Notes under the pieces: model-generated
What the model was told of the DNA's origin: nothing
Seen by the model: only the letters and a program-made list of their open reading frames with translations
The model's database searches: none
Translations under genes and position numbers: made by a program
Assembly (NCBI RefSeq): GCF_001428485.1
Contig: NZ_LMHS01000002.1
Span: 72,415-136,414 of the forward strand
Origin: Microbacterium sp. Root180
Lineage (GTDB): Bacteria > Actinomycetota > Actinomycetes > Actinomycetales > Microbacteriaceae
DNA length: 64,000 nucleotides
Reading direction: 5' to 3'
Part shown: positions 1 through 9,170 of the stretch, one piece after another
How the letters are laid out: each line of letters opens with the position of its first letter
Numbering within the stretch: position 1 is the stretch's first letter

Positions 1-1
1 G

Positions 2-379
2 CCGGCGAAGTTCCGCGATGACCTCGGCGGAGGAGTCGTCGTGACCCGCGGGCAGGACCGCTGCCTCTATGTGTTCAGCACCCAGGAGTTCGAGCGCGTG
101 CACGAGCGCATCCGTGAGGCGCCGCTGGCCAACAAGCAGGCCCGCGACTTCCTGCGCATGTTCCTCTCGGGTGCGAGCGCCGAGAAGCCCGACAGCCAGA
201 ACCGCATCACCCTTCCGGGTCCGCTGCGTGCCTACGCGGGGCTCGAGCGCGACCTCGTCGTCACCGGCGTGGGAGCCCACGCCGAGATCTGGAACGCCGA
301 CGCGTGGAGCACGTACGCCGAAGCGAACGAAGAGAGCTACGCCGAACTGGAGCAGGAGGTGATCCCGGGCCTGTTCTGA
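2..379 (+). CDS. mraZ: MraZ transcriptional regulator, 5'-truncated by window edge
   Basis: This is the C-terminal 125 residues of MraZ, the DNA-binding regulator at the head of the division and cell wall cluster. The frame is open from base 2 and reads PAKFRDDLGGGVVVTRGQD, which matches the inside of the first SpoVT-AbrB-like repeat, so the GTG at 41 is internal and the true start lies upstream of the window. The second repeat carries the DSQNRITLP signature near codon 63 of the visible part. The next gene is rsmH, the usual order. The gap to rsmH contains a weak inverted repeat (CCTGAC/GTCAGG, about 410-435). Confidence 0.93.
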   Translation, partial: PAKFRDDLGGGVVVTRGQDRCLYVFSTQEFERVHERIREAPLANKQARDFLRMFLSGASAEKPDSQNRITLPGPLRAYAGLERDLVVTGVGAHAEIWNADAWSTYAEANEESYAELEQEVIPGLF

Positions 380-479
380 GCCCTCGGCCCCGACTCCCAG
401 CCGCCCTCCCTGACGCACTTCCCCGGTGTCAGGTCGGAGCGGATGGGGATCAGGACCGAGGGACAGGGTCCAGATCGAT

Positions 480-1433
480 ATGAGCCTCCGCGACATCCAC
501 ACCCCGGTCCTCCTCGAGCGCTGCCTCGACCTGCTCGCCCCGGCGCTCCAGCGCGACGGGGCGGTGTTCGTGGACGCGACGCTCGGCATGGGGGGCCACT
601 CGGAGGCATTCCTCGAACGGTTCCCGGGACTCCACCTGGTCGGACTGGATCGCGACACCGACGCGCTGCGCATCGCGGGCGAGCGCCTCAGCCGCTTCGG
701 CGACCGGGTGACACTCGTGCACACGGTGTACGACGGCATCGCCGAGGCGGTGACGGGCGCCGGCTTCGCGGCCGCCGACGGCATCCTCTTCGACCTCGGC
801 GTCTCGTCACTGCAGCTCGACGTGGCCGACCGCGGATTCGCCTACGCACAGGATGCGCCCCTCGACATGCGCATGGACCAGTCCGCCGGCACGACGGCGG
901 CCGACATCCTCGCCACGTACGGAGAGGGCGATCTCCGGCGCATCTTCGAGCGCTACGGCGAGGAGAAGCTCGCCGGCCGCTACGCTCGCGCGATCATCGC
1001 CGCGCGCGCCGAGGCGCCGATCGAGCGATCCGGCCGTCTCGTGGAGATCCTCCAGGCGGCGACCCCCGCCGCCGTGCAGCGCGCCGGGCACCCGGCGAAG
1101 CGCGTGTTCCAGGCACTGCGGATCGAGGTCAATCGCGAACTGTCCGTGCTCGAGAACGCGATCCCGTCGGCCCTGGGCATCCTTCCCGTCGGCGGTCGCA
1201 TCGTCGTGCTCGCCTACCAGTCGCTCGAAGACCGCCTGGTCAAGCGCGAGTTCGCGGATGTCTCCTCCTCGACCGCGCCCGCAGGGCTTCCCGTCGAGCT
1301 GCCCGAGCACGCACCGCGCTTCCGGCTGCTCGTCAAGGGCGCCGAGCTCGCCTCCGACGAGGAACGCGCCGTGAACCCCCGAGCCACCCCGGTGCGTCTG
1401 CGCGCCGCCGAGCGGGTCCGGGAGAACGCGTGA
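480..1433 (+). CDS. rsmH: 16S rRNA (cytosine-1402-N4)-methyltransferase RsmH (MraW)
   Basis: SAM-dependent enzyme that methylates N4 of C1402 in 16S rRNA. About 317 residues, normal for the family. The SAM-binding loop [10 protein letters not shown] lies near residue 30, followed by the [11 protein letters not shown] motif and the LDMRMD segment. The ATG at 480 starts [19 protein letters not shown], the conserved N-terminus. The frame is open back to a GTG at 426, but those 18 extra codons have no family counterpart. The 3' end overlaps the next gene by 4 bases. Confidence 0.93.
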   Translation: MSLRDIHTPVLLERCLDLLAPALQRDGAVFVDATLGMGGHSEAFLERFPGLHLVGLDRDTDALRIAGERLSRFGDRVTLVHTVYDGIAEAVTGAGFAAADGILFDLGVSSLQLDVADRGFAYAQDAPLDMRMDQSAGTTAADILATYGEGDLRRIFERYGEEKLAGRYARAIIAARAEAPIERSGRLVEILQAATPAAVQRAGHPAKRVFQALRIEVNRELSVLENAIPSALGILPVGGRIVVLAYQSLEDRLVKREFADVSSSTAPAGLPVELPEHAPRFRLLVKGAELASDEERAVNPRATPVRLRAAERVRENA

Positions 1434-2023
1434 GCACCGCCACCAGCGCACTGCGCGCGCCCGCTGTCGCACCGCTGCAGACAGAGACCCCGGCTCGCCG
1501 CCTGTGGGCGGTCCAGGAGCCGGTGCGCCGGCGTCGCCCGAAGCTGCTGTACGGCGTCGTGGCCGTGCTCGGTGCATTCGTCATCGCCGGTGCGCAGATG
1601 GTCCTGTCGATCATGACCACGCAGGGCTCGTACGAGCTCTCGACCCTCAGCTCGCAGCAGCGCGAACTCACCTTCCAGCAGCAGATCCTCTACGACGAGG
1701 TCGCCGGACTGGGCTCGCCGCAATACCTCGCGGCCAATGCGGCAGCGCTCGGAATGGTCATCGACGAGTCGCCGAGCTACCTCCGGCTGAGCGACGGAGC
1801 GCTGCTCGGTGCAGGGGAGGTGTCGTACGGCCGCTCGTCCGTGGACGCCATCGGACGGGGTGTGGTGCCGAACGCCCTCATCTCCGACACGCCCCTCGTG
1901 ACGGCGCCCGACGCGACGATCAAGGGGAAGCCGGTCGCACCGGTGACCCCGGTCGAAGACAGCGGAGTCGCCAACACTCCGCCGCCGATCACCGACGGAC
2001 TGCCCACGCCGAGCACACACTGA
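1430..2023 (+). CDS. ftsL: FtsL-like divisome membrane protein
   Basis: Small bitopic protein of 197 residues in the ftsL position between rsmH and ftsI. A cytoplasmic basic stretch (RRRRPK, about residues 33-38) precedes one transmembrane segment (about 39-61). A short heptad-rich region (about 68-95, [18 protein letters not shown]) fits the FtsL/DivIC coiled coil. The tail is Pro/Thr-rich and probably disordered. FtsL scaffolds FtsQ, FtsB and FtsI. The GTG start at 1430 overlaps the rsmH stop (GTGA), indicating translational coupling. FtsL is poorly conserved, so the call rests on topology and position. Confidence 0.8.
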   Translation: MSTATSALRAPAVAPLQTETPARRLWAVQEPVRRRRPKLLYGVVAVLGAFVIAGAQMVLSIMTTQGSYELSTLSSQQRELTFQQQILYDEVAGLGSPQYLAANAAALGMVIDESPSYLRLSDGALLGAGEVSYGRSSVDAIGRGVVPNALISDTPLVTAPDATIKGKPVAPVTPVEDSGVANTPPPITDGLPTPSTH

Positions 2024-2027
2024 TCCC

Positions 2028-3812
2028 ATGACGACCCGCAGCACCCGCAGCCCGCGTCGGCGCACCGTCGTCGCGCTGGCCGTCGTCCTCGCCGTGCTCG
2101 GGGCGTTCATCGTGCGCCTCGTCGACATCCAGGTCGTCAACGCCGACGATCACGTCGCCGACTCCCTCGAGGTCGCTCTCGAGGGCGGGCAGGTCCTCCA
2201 CGGCACGCGCGGATCGATCGTCGACGAGTCCGGGCAGACGCTGGCGGGCAGCATCCTGGAGTACGACTGCCAACTGGACCCGCTGCTCATCTCGCAGATC
2301 GACGCGGAGATCGTCGCCGACAAGTCCGACGACGACCCGTGGGAGGACGTCTCGCAGGACATCGCGGAGATCACCGGGCAGAAGGTCGAGGAAGTCCGCG
2401 CGATCGTCTCCGACACCCTCGCCGAGAACCCCGAATCGCAGTATGCGCTGCTGCGCAACGGCGTGAGCACCGAGCGCTACCGGGCGCTGATGGACCTCGG
2501 GACCCCGTACATCTCCTGCGGGCCCCACCCCGCCCGCGCCTACCCGGACGGCGCTGTCGCCGGCAACCTCGTGGGCTTCATCGGCACGGACGGTGACGCG
2601 CTGGAGGGCCTCGAACGCTCCTACGACGACTGCCTGCAGGCGACCGACGGCGCGCTCGCGTACCAGAAGGGCAAGGACGGCGTCATCATCCCCGGCACCC
2701 GGCGCGAGCAGCCGGCGGTCGACGGCGGCACGCTGGAGCTGACGATCAACCGCGATCTGCAGTGGTACCTGCAGCAGCTCATCGGCGAGGAGGTCGTCGA
2801 GCGACGCGCCGAAGCCGGCTCGATCTTCGTCGTCGAGGTGAACACGGGCAAGATCCGGGCCGCCGCCGAGTACCCCACGATCGACCCCAACGAACCCACG
2901 GCGCTCGAAGGCGTGCGCGGAAGCAGGATCTTCGAGGGGACCTTCGAGCCCGGCTCCACCTTCAAGGGCCTGACGGCGGCAACGGTGATCGACGCGGGCG
3001 GTCAGAACCCGAACTCCACCGTCGTGGCCTCCGGCTACGAGCTCTTCCCCAACGGAGCCTTCGCGCGGGACTCCTTCCAGCATCCGGCCTTCACCTACAC
3101 GCTCACCGGGGTCCTCGTGGACTCGTCGAACGCCGGCATCTCCAAGTTCAGCGAGCGCGTCTCTCCTCAGGTGCGCTACGACTACTTCCGCAAGCTGGGC
3201 ATCGGGTCCGGCAGCGACGTCCACTTCAGCGGCGAGGAGACCGGGGACCTCCGCCCGGTCGAGGACTGGGGCGCCCAGACCACGTACAACACCGCGTTCG
3301 GACAGGGTCTGACCACCACCGTCCCCGAGCTGGCCGGCGCGTACGCCGCGATCGCCAACGGCGGGATCAAGGTGCCGCTCTCGCTCGTCGAGTCCTGCAC
3401 GAAGGCCGACGGCACGGTCGTCGAGCCCGAGCAGCCCGAGCCCACGCGCGTGCTCAAGGAGAGCACGTCGGTTCAGATGCGGAAGATGCTCGAGAACGTC
3501 TTCGTGCAGTCGTCGTTCGCGCCCATGGTCCAGATCCCCGGGTACCGCATCGCCGGGAAGACCGGAACCGGCGAGAAGCCCGACCTCGTCAACGGCGGCT
3601 ACAAGCGCGGCGTGTACTTCACCACGATGCTCGGCTTCGCGCCCGCGGACGACCCCGAGTACCTGGTCATCGTGACACTCGACGAGCCCAAAACGGTAAC
3701 ATCGTCTGCGGCCAACGGGCCCACGTTCCAGCAGGCGATGACCCAGGTCCTCAAGACCTATCGCGTCATGCCCGCGACGTCGGCGCCGGAGCTGTTGCCC
3801 AAGTTCGGGTGA
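2028..3812 (+). CDS. ftsI: Septal peptidoglycan transpeptidase FtsI (PBP3 / PbpB)
   Basis: Class B penicillin-binding protein of 594 residues that cross-links septal peptidoglycan as partner of FtsW. One N-terminal membrane anchor (about residues 13-33) is followed by a dimerisation domain and the transpeptidase domain. The active-site motifs are all present: STFK with nucleophile Ser310, SSN (VDSSNAGISK), and KTGT with Lys511. There are no C-terminal PASTA domains. It starts four bases after ftsL and is followed within 24 bases by murF. The murE gene usually found here in actinobacteria is absent. Confidence 0.95.
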   Translation: MTTRSTRSPRRRTVVALAVVLAVLGAFIVRLVDIQVVNADDHVADSLEVALEGGQVLHGTRGSIVDESGQTLAGSILEYDCQLDPLLISQIDAEIVADKSDDDPWEDVSQDIAEITGQKVEEVRAIVSDTLAENPESQYALLRNGVSTERYRALMDLGTPYISCGPHPARAYPDGAVAGNLVGFIGTDGDALEGLERSYDDCLQATDGALAYQKGKDGVIIPGTRREQPAVDGGTLELTINRDLQWYLQQLIGEEVVERRAEAGSIFVVEVNTGKIRAAAEYPTIDPNEPTALEGVRGSRIFEGTFEPGSTFKGLTAATVIDAGGQNPNSTVVASGYELFPNGAFARDSFQHPAFTYTLTGVLVDSSNAGISKFSERVSPQVRYDYFRKLGIGSGSDVHFSGEETGDLRPVEDWGAQTTYNTAFGQGLTTTVPELAGAYAAIANGGIKVPLSLVESCTKADGTVVEPEQPEPTRVLKESTSVQMRKMLENVFVQSSFAPMVQIPGYRIAGKTGTGEKPDLVNGGYKRGVYFTTMLGFAPADDPEYLVIVTLDEPKTVTSSAANGPTFQQAMTQVLKTYRVMPATSAPELLPKFG

Positions 3813-3836
3813 CCTCCCGATCCGGCCGGAGAACAC

Positions 3837-5249
3837 ATGATCGCCCTCACCATCGCCCAGCTCGCCCATGCCGTCAGAGGCGAGGCGGTGCTCGCCGGCG
3901 GTGCCACGGCCGACACCGTCGTCTCGGGGGCGGTCGACACCGACTCGCGTCTGATCGGACCCGGTGGCATCTTCGTCGCGAAGCCAGGTGAGGAGACGGA
4001 CGGGCATCGCTTCGTCGACGCCGCCGTGGCCAACGGAGCCGCCGTGGCCATCGTGGAGCGGATCGTCGACTCCGGGGTGACCCAGATCGTCGTGCCGAAC
4101 GCCGTCGAGGCACTCGCCGACCTCGCCCGTCACGTCGTCGCCTCGGTGCGCGACCGAGGCGACCTGCGCATCGTGGGCATCACCGGCTCCAACGGCAAGA
4201 CCACGACCAAGAATCTGCTCGCACGAATCCTCGAGGACGAGGGCGAGACTGTCTCGCCGAAGGCATCCTTCAACAACGAGGTCGGCGCGCCGCTCACGAT
4301 GCTGCGCGTCACGGACGGCACCCGGTTCCTCGTGAGCGAGTTCGGAGCGAGCGCGCCCGGCGAGATCGCCCGGCTCGCCGGGCTCGTCGAGCCCGATCTC
4401 GGAATCGTCCTCATGGTGGGCATGGCGCACGCGGGGGGCTTCGGGGGGATCGAGGCGACGTTCGCCGCGAAGTCCGAGCTCGTGCGCGCCCTGCGCCCCG
4501 GCGGACTCGCCGTGCTCAACGCCGACGACGCCCGCGTGGCCGCGATGGCGCCCATCGCCGCAGAGCAGGACGTGTCGGTCCGCTGGTTCGGTCGCGGCCC
4601 CGGCGCGCAGGTGCGCGCGGACGACGTCGTCGTCGACGCATCCGGAACCTCGTGCGTCGTGACGGCGGACGGCGAATCCCTGCCGCTGAGGCTGCGCGTC
4701 CTCGGTGAGCACCACGTCATGAACGCCCTCGCGGCGATCGCCGCCGCCACCGCTCTGGGCGTGTCCCTCGCCGCCTGCGTCGCTCGGCTGGAGACGGTCG
4801 CGATCGCCGAGCGCTGGCGCATGCAGCCGCTGGGTTCGGAGCGCGTGCGCATCATCAACGACGCCTACAACGCGAGCCCCGACTCGATGGCCGCCGCACT
4901 GCGCACCCTCGCGCAGATCACGGGGCCCGACGAGCGCACCGTCGCCGTGCTCGGGGCGATGAGCGAGCTCGGCGAGCACGCCGAGGAGGAGCACGACCGC
5001 GTCGGGCTCCTCGCCGTGCGCCTCGGCATCAAGCGCATCGTCGTGGTCGGGTCCGACGCCCGCCGCATGTACCTCGAAGCCGTCGCACAGGGCTCGTGGG
5101 ATGCCGAGGCCGTGTTCTTCGCCACCGCCGACGAGGCGTTCGACTACCTCCTGACCGAACTGCGCGACGGTGATCGCGTGCTGGTGAAGTCCTCGAACTC
5201 GGCGGGTCTGCGGTTCCTGGGCGATCGTCTGGGAGAATCGTTCTCGTGA
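3837..5249 (+). CDS. murF: UDP-MurNAc-tripeptide--D-Ala-D-Ala ligase MurF
   Basis: Cytoplasmic ligase of 470 residues that adds D-Ala-D-Ala to the UDP-MurNAc-tripeptide using ATP. The P-loop GSNGKTTTKN sits near residue 118, followed by the MurF-type SFNNEVGAPLTMLR segment. The C-terminal ligase domain contains INDAYNASPDSMAAAL. These features assign it to MurF rather than MurE. A GGAGA ribosome site precedes the ATG. The stop overlaps the mraY start (GTGA). Confidence 0.95.
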   Translation: MIALTIAQLAHAVRGEAVLAGGATADTVVSGAVDTDSRLIGPGGIFVAKPGEETDGHRFVDAAVANGAAVAIVERIVDSGVTQIVVPNAVEALADLARHVVASVRDRGDLRIVGITGSNGKTTTKNLLARILEDEGETVSPKASFNNEVGAPLTMLRVTDGTRFLVSEFGASAPGEIARLAGLVEPDLGIVLMVGMAHAGGFGGIEATFAAKSELVRALRPGGLAVLNADDARVAAMAPIAAEQDVSVRWFGRGPGAQVRADDVVVDASGTSCVVTADGESLPLRLRVLGEHHVMNALAAIAAATALGVSLAACVARLETVAIAERWRMQPLGSERVRIINDAYNASPDSMAAALRTLAQITGPDERTVAVLGAMSELGEHAEEEHDRVGLLAVRLGIKRIVVVGSDARRMYLEAVAQGSWDAEAVFFATADEAFDYLLTELRDGDRVLVKSSNSAGLRFLGDRLGESFS

Positions 5250-6358
5250 GATCCCTCCTGACCGCGGCCGCGATCTCGCTGGCGTTCACGCTCTTCCTCA
5301 CCCCGATCTTCCTGCGGCTCTTCCGCAAGTGGGGCTGGGGTCAGGTGATCCGCACCCCGGAGAACGTCCACAACCCGAGCCACGGCGCCAAGCGCGGCAC
5401 GCCGACCATGGGCGGCACGATCTTCATCGCCGGCACCATGGTCGGGTACTTCGCCGGCGCGTTCACCGGCAACAACCCGCCGACCATCTCGGGCCTCCTG
5501 GTGCTCTGGATGATGGTCGGGTTCGGCGTGATCGGATTCATCGACGACTACATGAAGGTGCGCAGCCAGCGCAGCCTCGGCCTCAGCGGCTGGCGCAAGA
5601 TCGTCGGGCAGATCCTCGTGGTGGTGCCGTTCGCGATCGTCGCGCTCAACTTCCCCAACACGTGGGGCGAGACTCCCGCGTCCCCGTACGTGTCGATGTT
5701 CCGCGATCTCCCCGTCCTGTCCTTCATGGCGCTCGGTCCGATCCTGGGCTGGCTCCTCTATCTGGCGTGGACCTCGTTCATCGGGGTCGCCTACTCCAAC
5801 GGCGTGAACCTCACCGACGGGCTCGACGGTCTCGCCGCCGGTGCCGGCATCTTCGTCACGGGCGCGTACAGCCTCATCGCCTTCTGGCAGTTCAACCAGG
5901 CCTGCTGGGGCGGTGAGGGTCTCTCGCCGGGGGCGCTGTCCGCGTGCTATCCGACGCCCAATCCCTTCGATCTCGCGATCGTCTCGGCGTCGGTCGTGGG
6001 TGCGCTGGTCGGCTTCCTGTGGTGGCAGGCCCCCAAGGCGGAGGTCTTCATGGGCGACGTCGGGTCCATGGCGATCGGCGGTGTCATCGCGGCCATGGCG
6101 ATCCTCACCCGCACCGAGCTGCTCTCCGTGCTGGTCGCGGGCGTGTTCATCATCGGTCCGGGGTCGGTCATCCTGCAGCGGCTCTACTTCAAGGCCACGC
6201 GCGGCAAGCGACTCTTCCTCATGAGTCCGTTCCATCACCATCTCGAGATGCGCGGCTGGCCCGAGATCAAGATCATCGTGCGCATGTGGATCATCGCCGG
6301 ACTGCTCGCGGTGTCGGGCATCGGATTCTTCTACGTCGAGTGGCTCTCGCAGACATGA
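5246..6358 (+). CDS. mraY: Phospho-N-acetylmuramoyl-pentapeptide transferase MraY
   Basis: Polytopic enzyme of 370 residues that transfers phospho-MurNAc-pentapeptide to undecaprenyl phosphate to make lipid I. It has about ten membrane segments and the family signatures FGVIGFIDDYMK, NLTDGLDGLAAG and FMGDVGS. The conserved histidine cluster MSPFHHHLEMRG is near the C-terminus. The GTG start overlaps the murF stop, and the stop overlaps the murD ATG (ATGA), so murF, mraY and murD look translationally coupled. Confidence 0.96.
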   Translation: MRSLLTAAAISLAFTLFLTPIFLRLFRKWGWGQVIRTPENVHNPSHGAKRGTPTMGGTIFIAGTMVGYFAGAFTGNNPPTISGLLVLWMMVGFGVIGFIDDYMKVRSQRSLGLSGWRKIVGQILVVVPFAIVALNFPNTWGETPASPYVSMFRDLPVLSFMALGPILGWLLYLAWTSFIGVAYSNGVNLTDGLDGLAAGAGIFVTGAYSLIAFWQFNQACWGGEGLSPGALSACYPTPNPFDLAIVSASVVGALVGFLWWQAPKAEVFMGDVGSMAIGGVIAAMAILTRTELLSVLVAGVFIIGPGSVILQRLYFKATRGKRLFLMSPFHHHLEMRGWPEIKIIVRMWIIAGLLAVSGIGFFYVEWLSQT

Positions 6359-7908
6359 CATCGGATCGCCTGGGCGGCCTCACCAGCTGGCATGCGGACT
6401 GGACGGGCCTGCGCGTCGCGGTGCTCGGTCTCTCGGTGACCGGATTCTCGGTCGCCGACACCCTCGCCGAGCTCGGAGCCGAGGTGCTCGTCGTCACGGA
6501 GCGCGCCGACGAGGAGTACGCGCGCCTCCTCCCCGTGATCGGGGCGCGGCTGTGGACCGGCCCGCTGGCGACGGTGCCCTCGGAGCTCGCGGACTTCGCC
6601 CCCGACGTCGTCGTGGCGTCGCCGGGTTTCTCGCCGGTGCATCCGCTCGTCGTGTGGGCCCGTGAGACGGGCGTGGCCCTCTGGGGAGATGTGGAGCTCG
6701 CCTGGCGGGTGCGCGACAAGGTGGTGCGGGCCGACGGCACGCCCGCCGACTGGATCCTCATCACCGGAACGAACGGCAAGACCACGACCACGCGGCTCAC
6801 CGCGACGATGCTGGTCGCCGGCGGGCTGCGCGCCGCGCCGGTGGGCAACATCGGCACGCCGGTGCTCGACGCGATCCGCGACCCCGCGGGCTTCGACGCC
6901 CTCGTCGTGGAGCTCTCCAGCCACCAGCTGTGGTACCTCGGACTGCAGGATTCGGCCGATCCGGTCTCCCCGCACGCCGCGGTATGCCTCAACCTCGCGG
7001 ACGATCACCTCGAGTGGCACGGCTCCGCCGAGGCGTATCGCGATGCCAAGGCCCACGTGTACGACAACACGCGGGTGGCATGCGTCTACAACAAGGCGGA
7101 TGCCGCGACCCGGGCGATGGTCGAGGACGCCGACGTCATCGAGGGCGCGCGGGCGATCGGCTTCGACCTCGGCGTCCCCGGGCCCAGCGATGTCGGCGTG
7201 GTGGACGGCATCCTCGTCGACCGTGCGTTCCTCGACGATCGCCGCACGAGCGCGCTCGAGCTCACGACGGTCGCCGAGCTGGCCGAACTCGGACTCTCGG
7301 CGCCGCACATGGCGGCCAACGTCCTCGCCGCGGCGGCACTCGCGCGGTCGCTGGAGGTCTCGCCGGCCCACGTGCGCGAGGCGCTGCGGGGCTTCCGTCT
7401 CGATCCGCACCGGATCGAGCTCGTCGCCCGGCACGAGGGCGTCGCCTGGGTGGATGACTCGAAGGCGACGAACCCCCACGCCGCCGCGTCATCGCTCGCG
7501 GCGTACCCGGGTGCGGTGTGGATCGTCGGCGGCCTCCTCAAGGGCGTCGACATCTCCGAACTCGTCGCGGGGCGAGGCGCGCAGGCGAAGGCGGCCATCG
7601 TCATCGGGCTCGAGCGCGAAGCGGTGGTCACGGCGTTCTCGCGACACGCGCCGGGGGTGCCTGTGTTCGAGGTGGAGGCCACAGAGACTGAAGAGGTCAT
7701 GGCGCGCGTCGTCGAACTGGCGGCCGGGATCGCGCGTGACGGGGACGTCGTTCTGCTCGCCCCCGCCGCGGCATCCTTCGATCAGTTCGTGTCGTACGCC
7801 GACCGAGGCCGCCGATTCGCGGCCGCGGTGAGGGAACGCATCGGGACGGGGGCCGCAGGTGAGCACGACGCAGCCGCGGACCCGGAAGGTCCCGGAGATC
7901 CCGCCTGA
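6355..7908 (+). CDS. murD: UDP-MurNAc-L-alanine--D-glutamate ligase MurD
   Basis: Cytoplasmic ligase of 517 residues that adds D-glutamate to UDP-MurNAc-L-Ala. The N-terminal Rossmann-like UDP-binding region (VAVLGLSVTGFSVADTL) is followed by the P-loop TGTNGKTTTT near residue 140 and the DDSKATNPHAA motif of the C-terminal domain. The ATG overlaps the mraY stop by 4 bases. The last 50 bases overlap the ftsW start, which is long for this cluster. In group B peptidoglycans of Microbacteriaceae residue 1 can be glycine, so the acceptor could differ; that is background, not visible here. Confidence 0.94.
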   Translation: MTSDRLGGLTSWHADWTGLRVAVLGLSVTGFSVADTLAELGAEVLVVTERADEEYARLLPVIGARLWTGPLATVPSELADFAPDVVVASPGFSPVHPLVVWARETGVALWGDVELAWRVRDKVVRADGTPADWILITGTNGKTTTTRLTATMLVAGGLRAAPVGNIGTPVLDAIRDPAGFDALVVELSSHQLWYLGLQDSADPVSPHAAVCLNLADDHLEWHGSAEAYRDAKAHVYDNTRVACVYNKADAATRAMVEDADVIEGARAIGFDLGVPGPSDVGVVDGILVDRAFLDDRRTSALELTTVAELAELGLSAPHMAANVLAAAALARSLEVSPAHVREALRGFRLDPHRIELVARHEGVAWVDDSKATNPHAAASSLAAYPGAVWIVGGLLKGVDISELVAGRGAQAKAAIVIGLEREAVVTAFSRHAPGVPVFEVEATETEEVMARVVELAAGIARDGDVVLLAPAAASFDQFVSYADRGRRFAAAVRERIGTGAAGEHDAAADPEGPGDPA

Positions 7909-9133
7909 TCCGCAGAACCGGCGGGGTCTCGCCGCACGGGTGACGCTCGGGCGCGTCTTCGCCCCGGTGCCGAGCGAGTTCCTGCTCATCGCGTCGATGG
8001 CGCTGCTGCTGACGGTGTTCGGCCTCGTCATGGTGCTCTCCGCGACGTCCGCGACGGCGACAGCACGGGGCGAGGCGCCGTGGGAGATCGTGCTCAAGCA
8101 GGGACTGTTCGCCGTGGTCGGCATCCCGCTGATGTTCGTCGCGAGCCGCCTGCCCGTGCCGTTCCTCAAGAAGATGGCCTGGCCGGCGCTCATCTTCGCG
8201 ATCGTGTTCCAGCTGCTGGTGTTCACGCCGCTCGGCCACGGCGCCGATGGCAACCGCAACTGGATCATCATCGCGGGCTTCCAAGCGCAGCCGTCCGAGT
8301 TCCTCAAGCTCGCGCTCGCACTGTGGGTCGCGCTCGTCCTCTTTCGCAAGCAGAACCATCTGCGCAAGTGGCAGCACGTGTTCATCCCGCTCGTGCCGGT
8401 GGCGGGGCTGGCGATCGCGACCGTGCTCGCGGGCGACGATCTCGGCACAGCGATGATCCTCGTCCTCATCGTGCTGGGCGCGCTGTTCTTCTCGGGCGTG
8501 CCGCTGCGCATCTTCATCCTGCCGGCGATCGCGGCGGCCGGGGCGGTCGCCTTTCTGGCCGTCACCAGCCCCGACCGCATGCGCCGGTTCATGAGCTTCC
8601 TCAACCCGAACTGCCTCGAGGACTACTTCAACGACTGCTACCAGCCGCTGCACGGCATCTGGGGCCTGGCGAGCGGCGGCGTCTTCGGCCTGGGACTCGG
8701 CAACTCGCGCGAGAAGTACGACTGGCTCCCGGCGGCCGCGAACGACTACATCTTCGCGATCGTCGGCGAGGAGCTCGGACTCATCGGCTGCGCCGTGGTG
8801 CTCGCGCTCTTCGCCCTCTTCGCGGTGGGCGCCTTCCACATCATCCGCAAGACCGACGACCCGTTCGTGCGGATCGCCGCCGGCGGCATCACCGTCTGGA
8901 TCGTCGGGCAGGCGCTCATCAACGTGGGAGTCGTGCTGCGGGTGTTCCCGGTGCTGGGCGTGCCGCTGCCGTTCATGTCGCAGGGCGGCACGTCGCTGCT
9001 GTCGGTTCTGGTCGCGTCGGGCGTGCTGCTCGCGTTCGCGCGGACGCTTCCGGATGCCGTCGCCCGGCGCCAGGCGGCGATCGACCTCGCCGCGGCGCGA
9101 CGGATGGCGGCCTCCCGCTCCCGCGCCCGCTGA
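7859..9133 (+). CDS. ftsW: Septal peptidoglycan glycosyltransferase FtsW
   Basis: SEDS-family membrane protein of 424 residues, the glycan polymerase that works with FtsI. About ten membrane segments are visible. Family signatures include GHGADGNRNWI, QPSEFLKLALALW, LGLGNSREKYDWLPAAANDYIFAIVGEE and the C-terminal LPFMSQGGTSLL. The GTG at 7859 gives a plausible cytoplasmic N-terminus of about 40 residues and places the start inside the 3' end of murD. Other starts are possible within that overlap. Confidence 0.94.
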   Translation: MSTTQPRTRKVPEIPPDPQNRRGLAARVTLGRVFAPVPSEFLLIASMALLLTVFGLVMVLSATSATATARGEAPWEIVLKQGLFAVVGIPLMFVASRLPVPFLKKMAWPALIFAIVFQLLVFTPLGHGADGNRNWIIIAGFQAQPSEFLKLALALWVALVLFRKQNHLRKWQHVFIPLVPVAGLAIATVLAGDDLGTAMILVLIVLGALFFSGVPLRIFILPAIAAAGAVAFLAVTSPDRMRRFMSFLNPNCLEDYFNDCYQPLHGIWGLASGGVFGLGLGNSREKYDWLPAAANDYIFAIVGEELGLIGCAVVLALFALFAVGAFHIIRKTDDPFVRIAAGGITVWIVGQALINVGVVLRVFPVLGVPLPFMSQGGTSLLSVLVASGVLLAFARTLPDAVARRQAAIDLAAARRMAASRSRAR

Positions 9134-9158
9134 CGCGCGATCGCCCTCCCGCGCCGGA

Positions 9159-9164
9159 TAGGCT
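9159..9164 (+). promoter_or_regulatory. -10-like hexamer TAGGCT before murG
   Basis: TAGGCT ends six bases before the murG GTG and no Shine-Dalgarno sequence is visible. This fits a leaderless transcript starting at or near the start codon, giving murG a promoter inside the cluster. Confidence 0.5.
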
Positions 9165-9170
9165 CGGCGG

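Noticed and set aside
443..1429. Apparent N-terminal extension of the ftsL-like protein through rsmH in another frame
   Set aside because: The sequence before codon 1430 is Arg/Pro/Gly-rich shadow coding; the real start is the GTG overlapping the rsmH stop.
1989..4994. A 1001-codon open frame on the - strand opposite ftsI and murF
   Set aside because: It is a high-GC antisense shadow: the peptide is a His/Arg/Asp/Glu-rich repetitive string with no family motif, and the + strand carries two clear enzymes.
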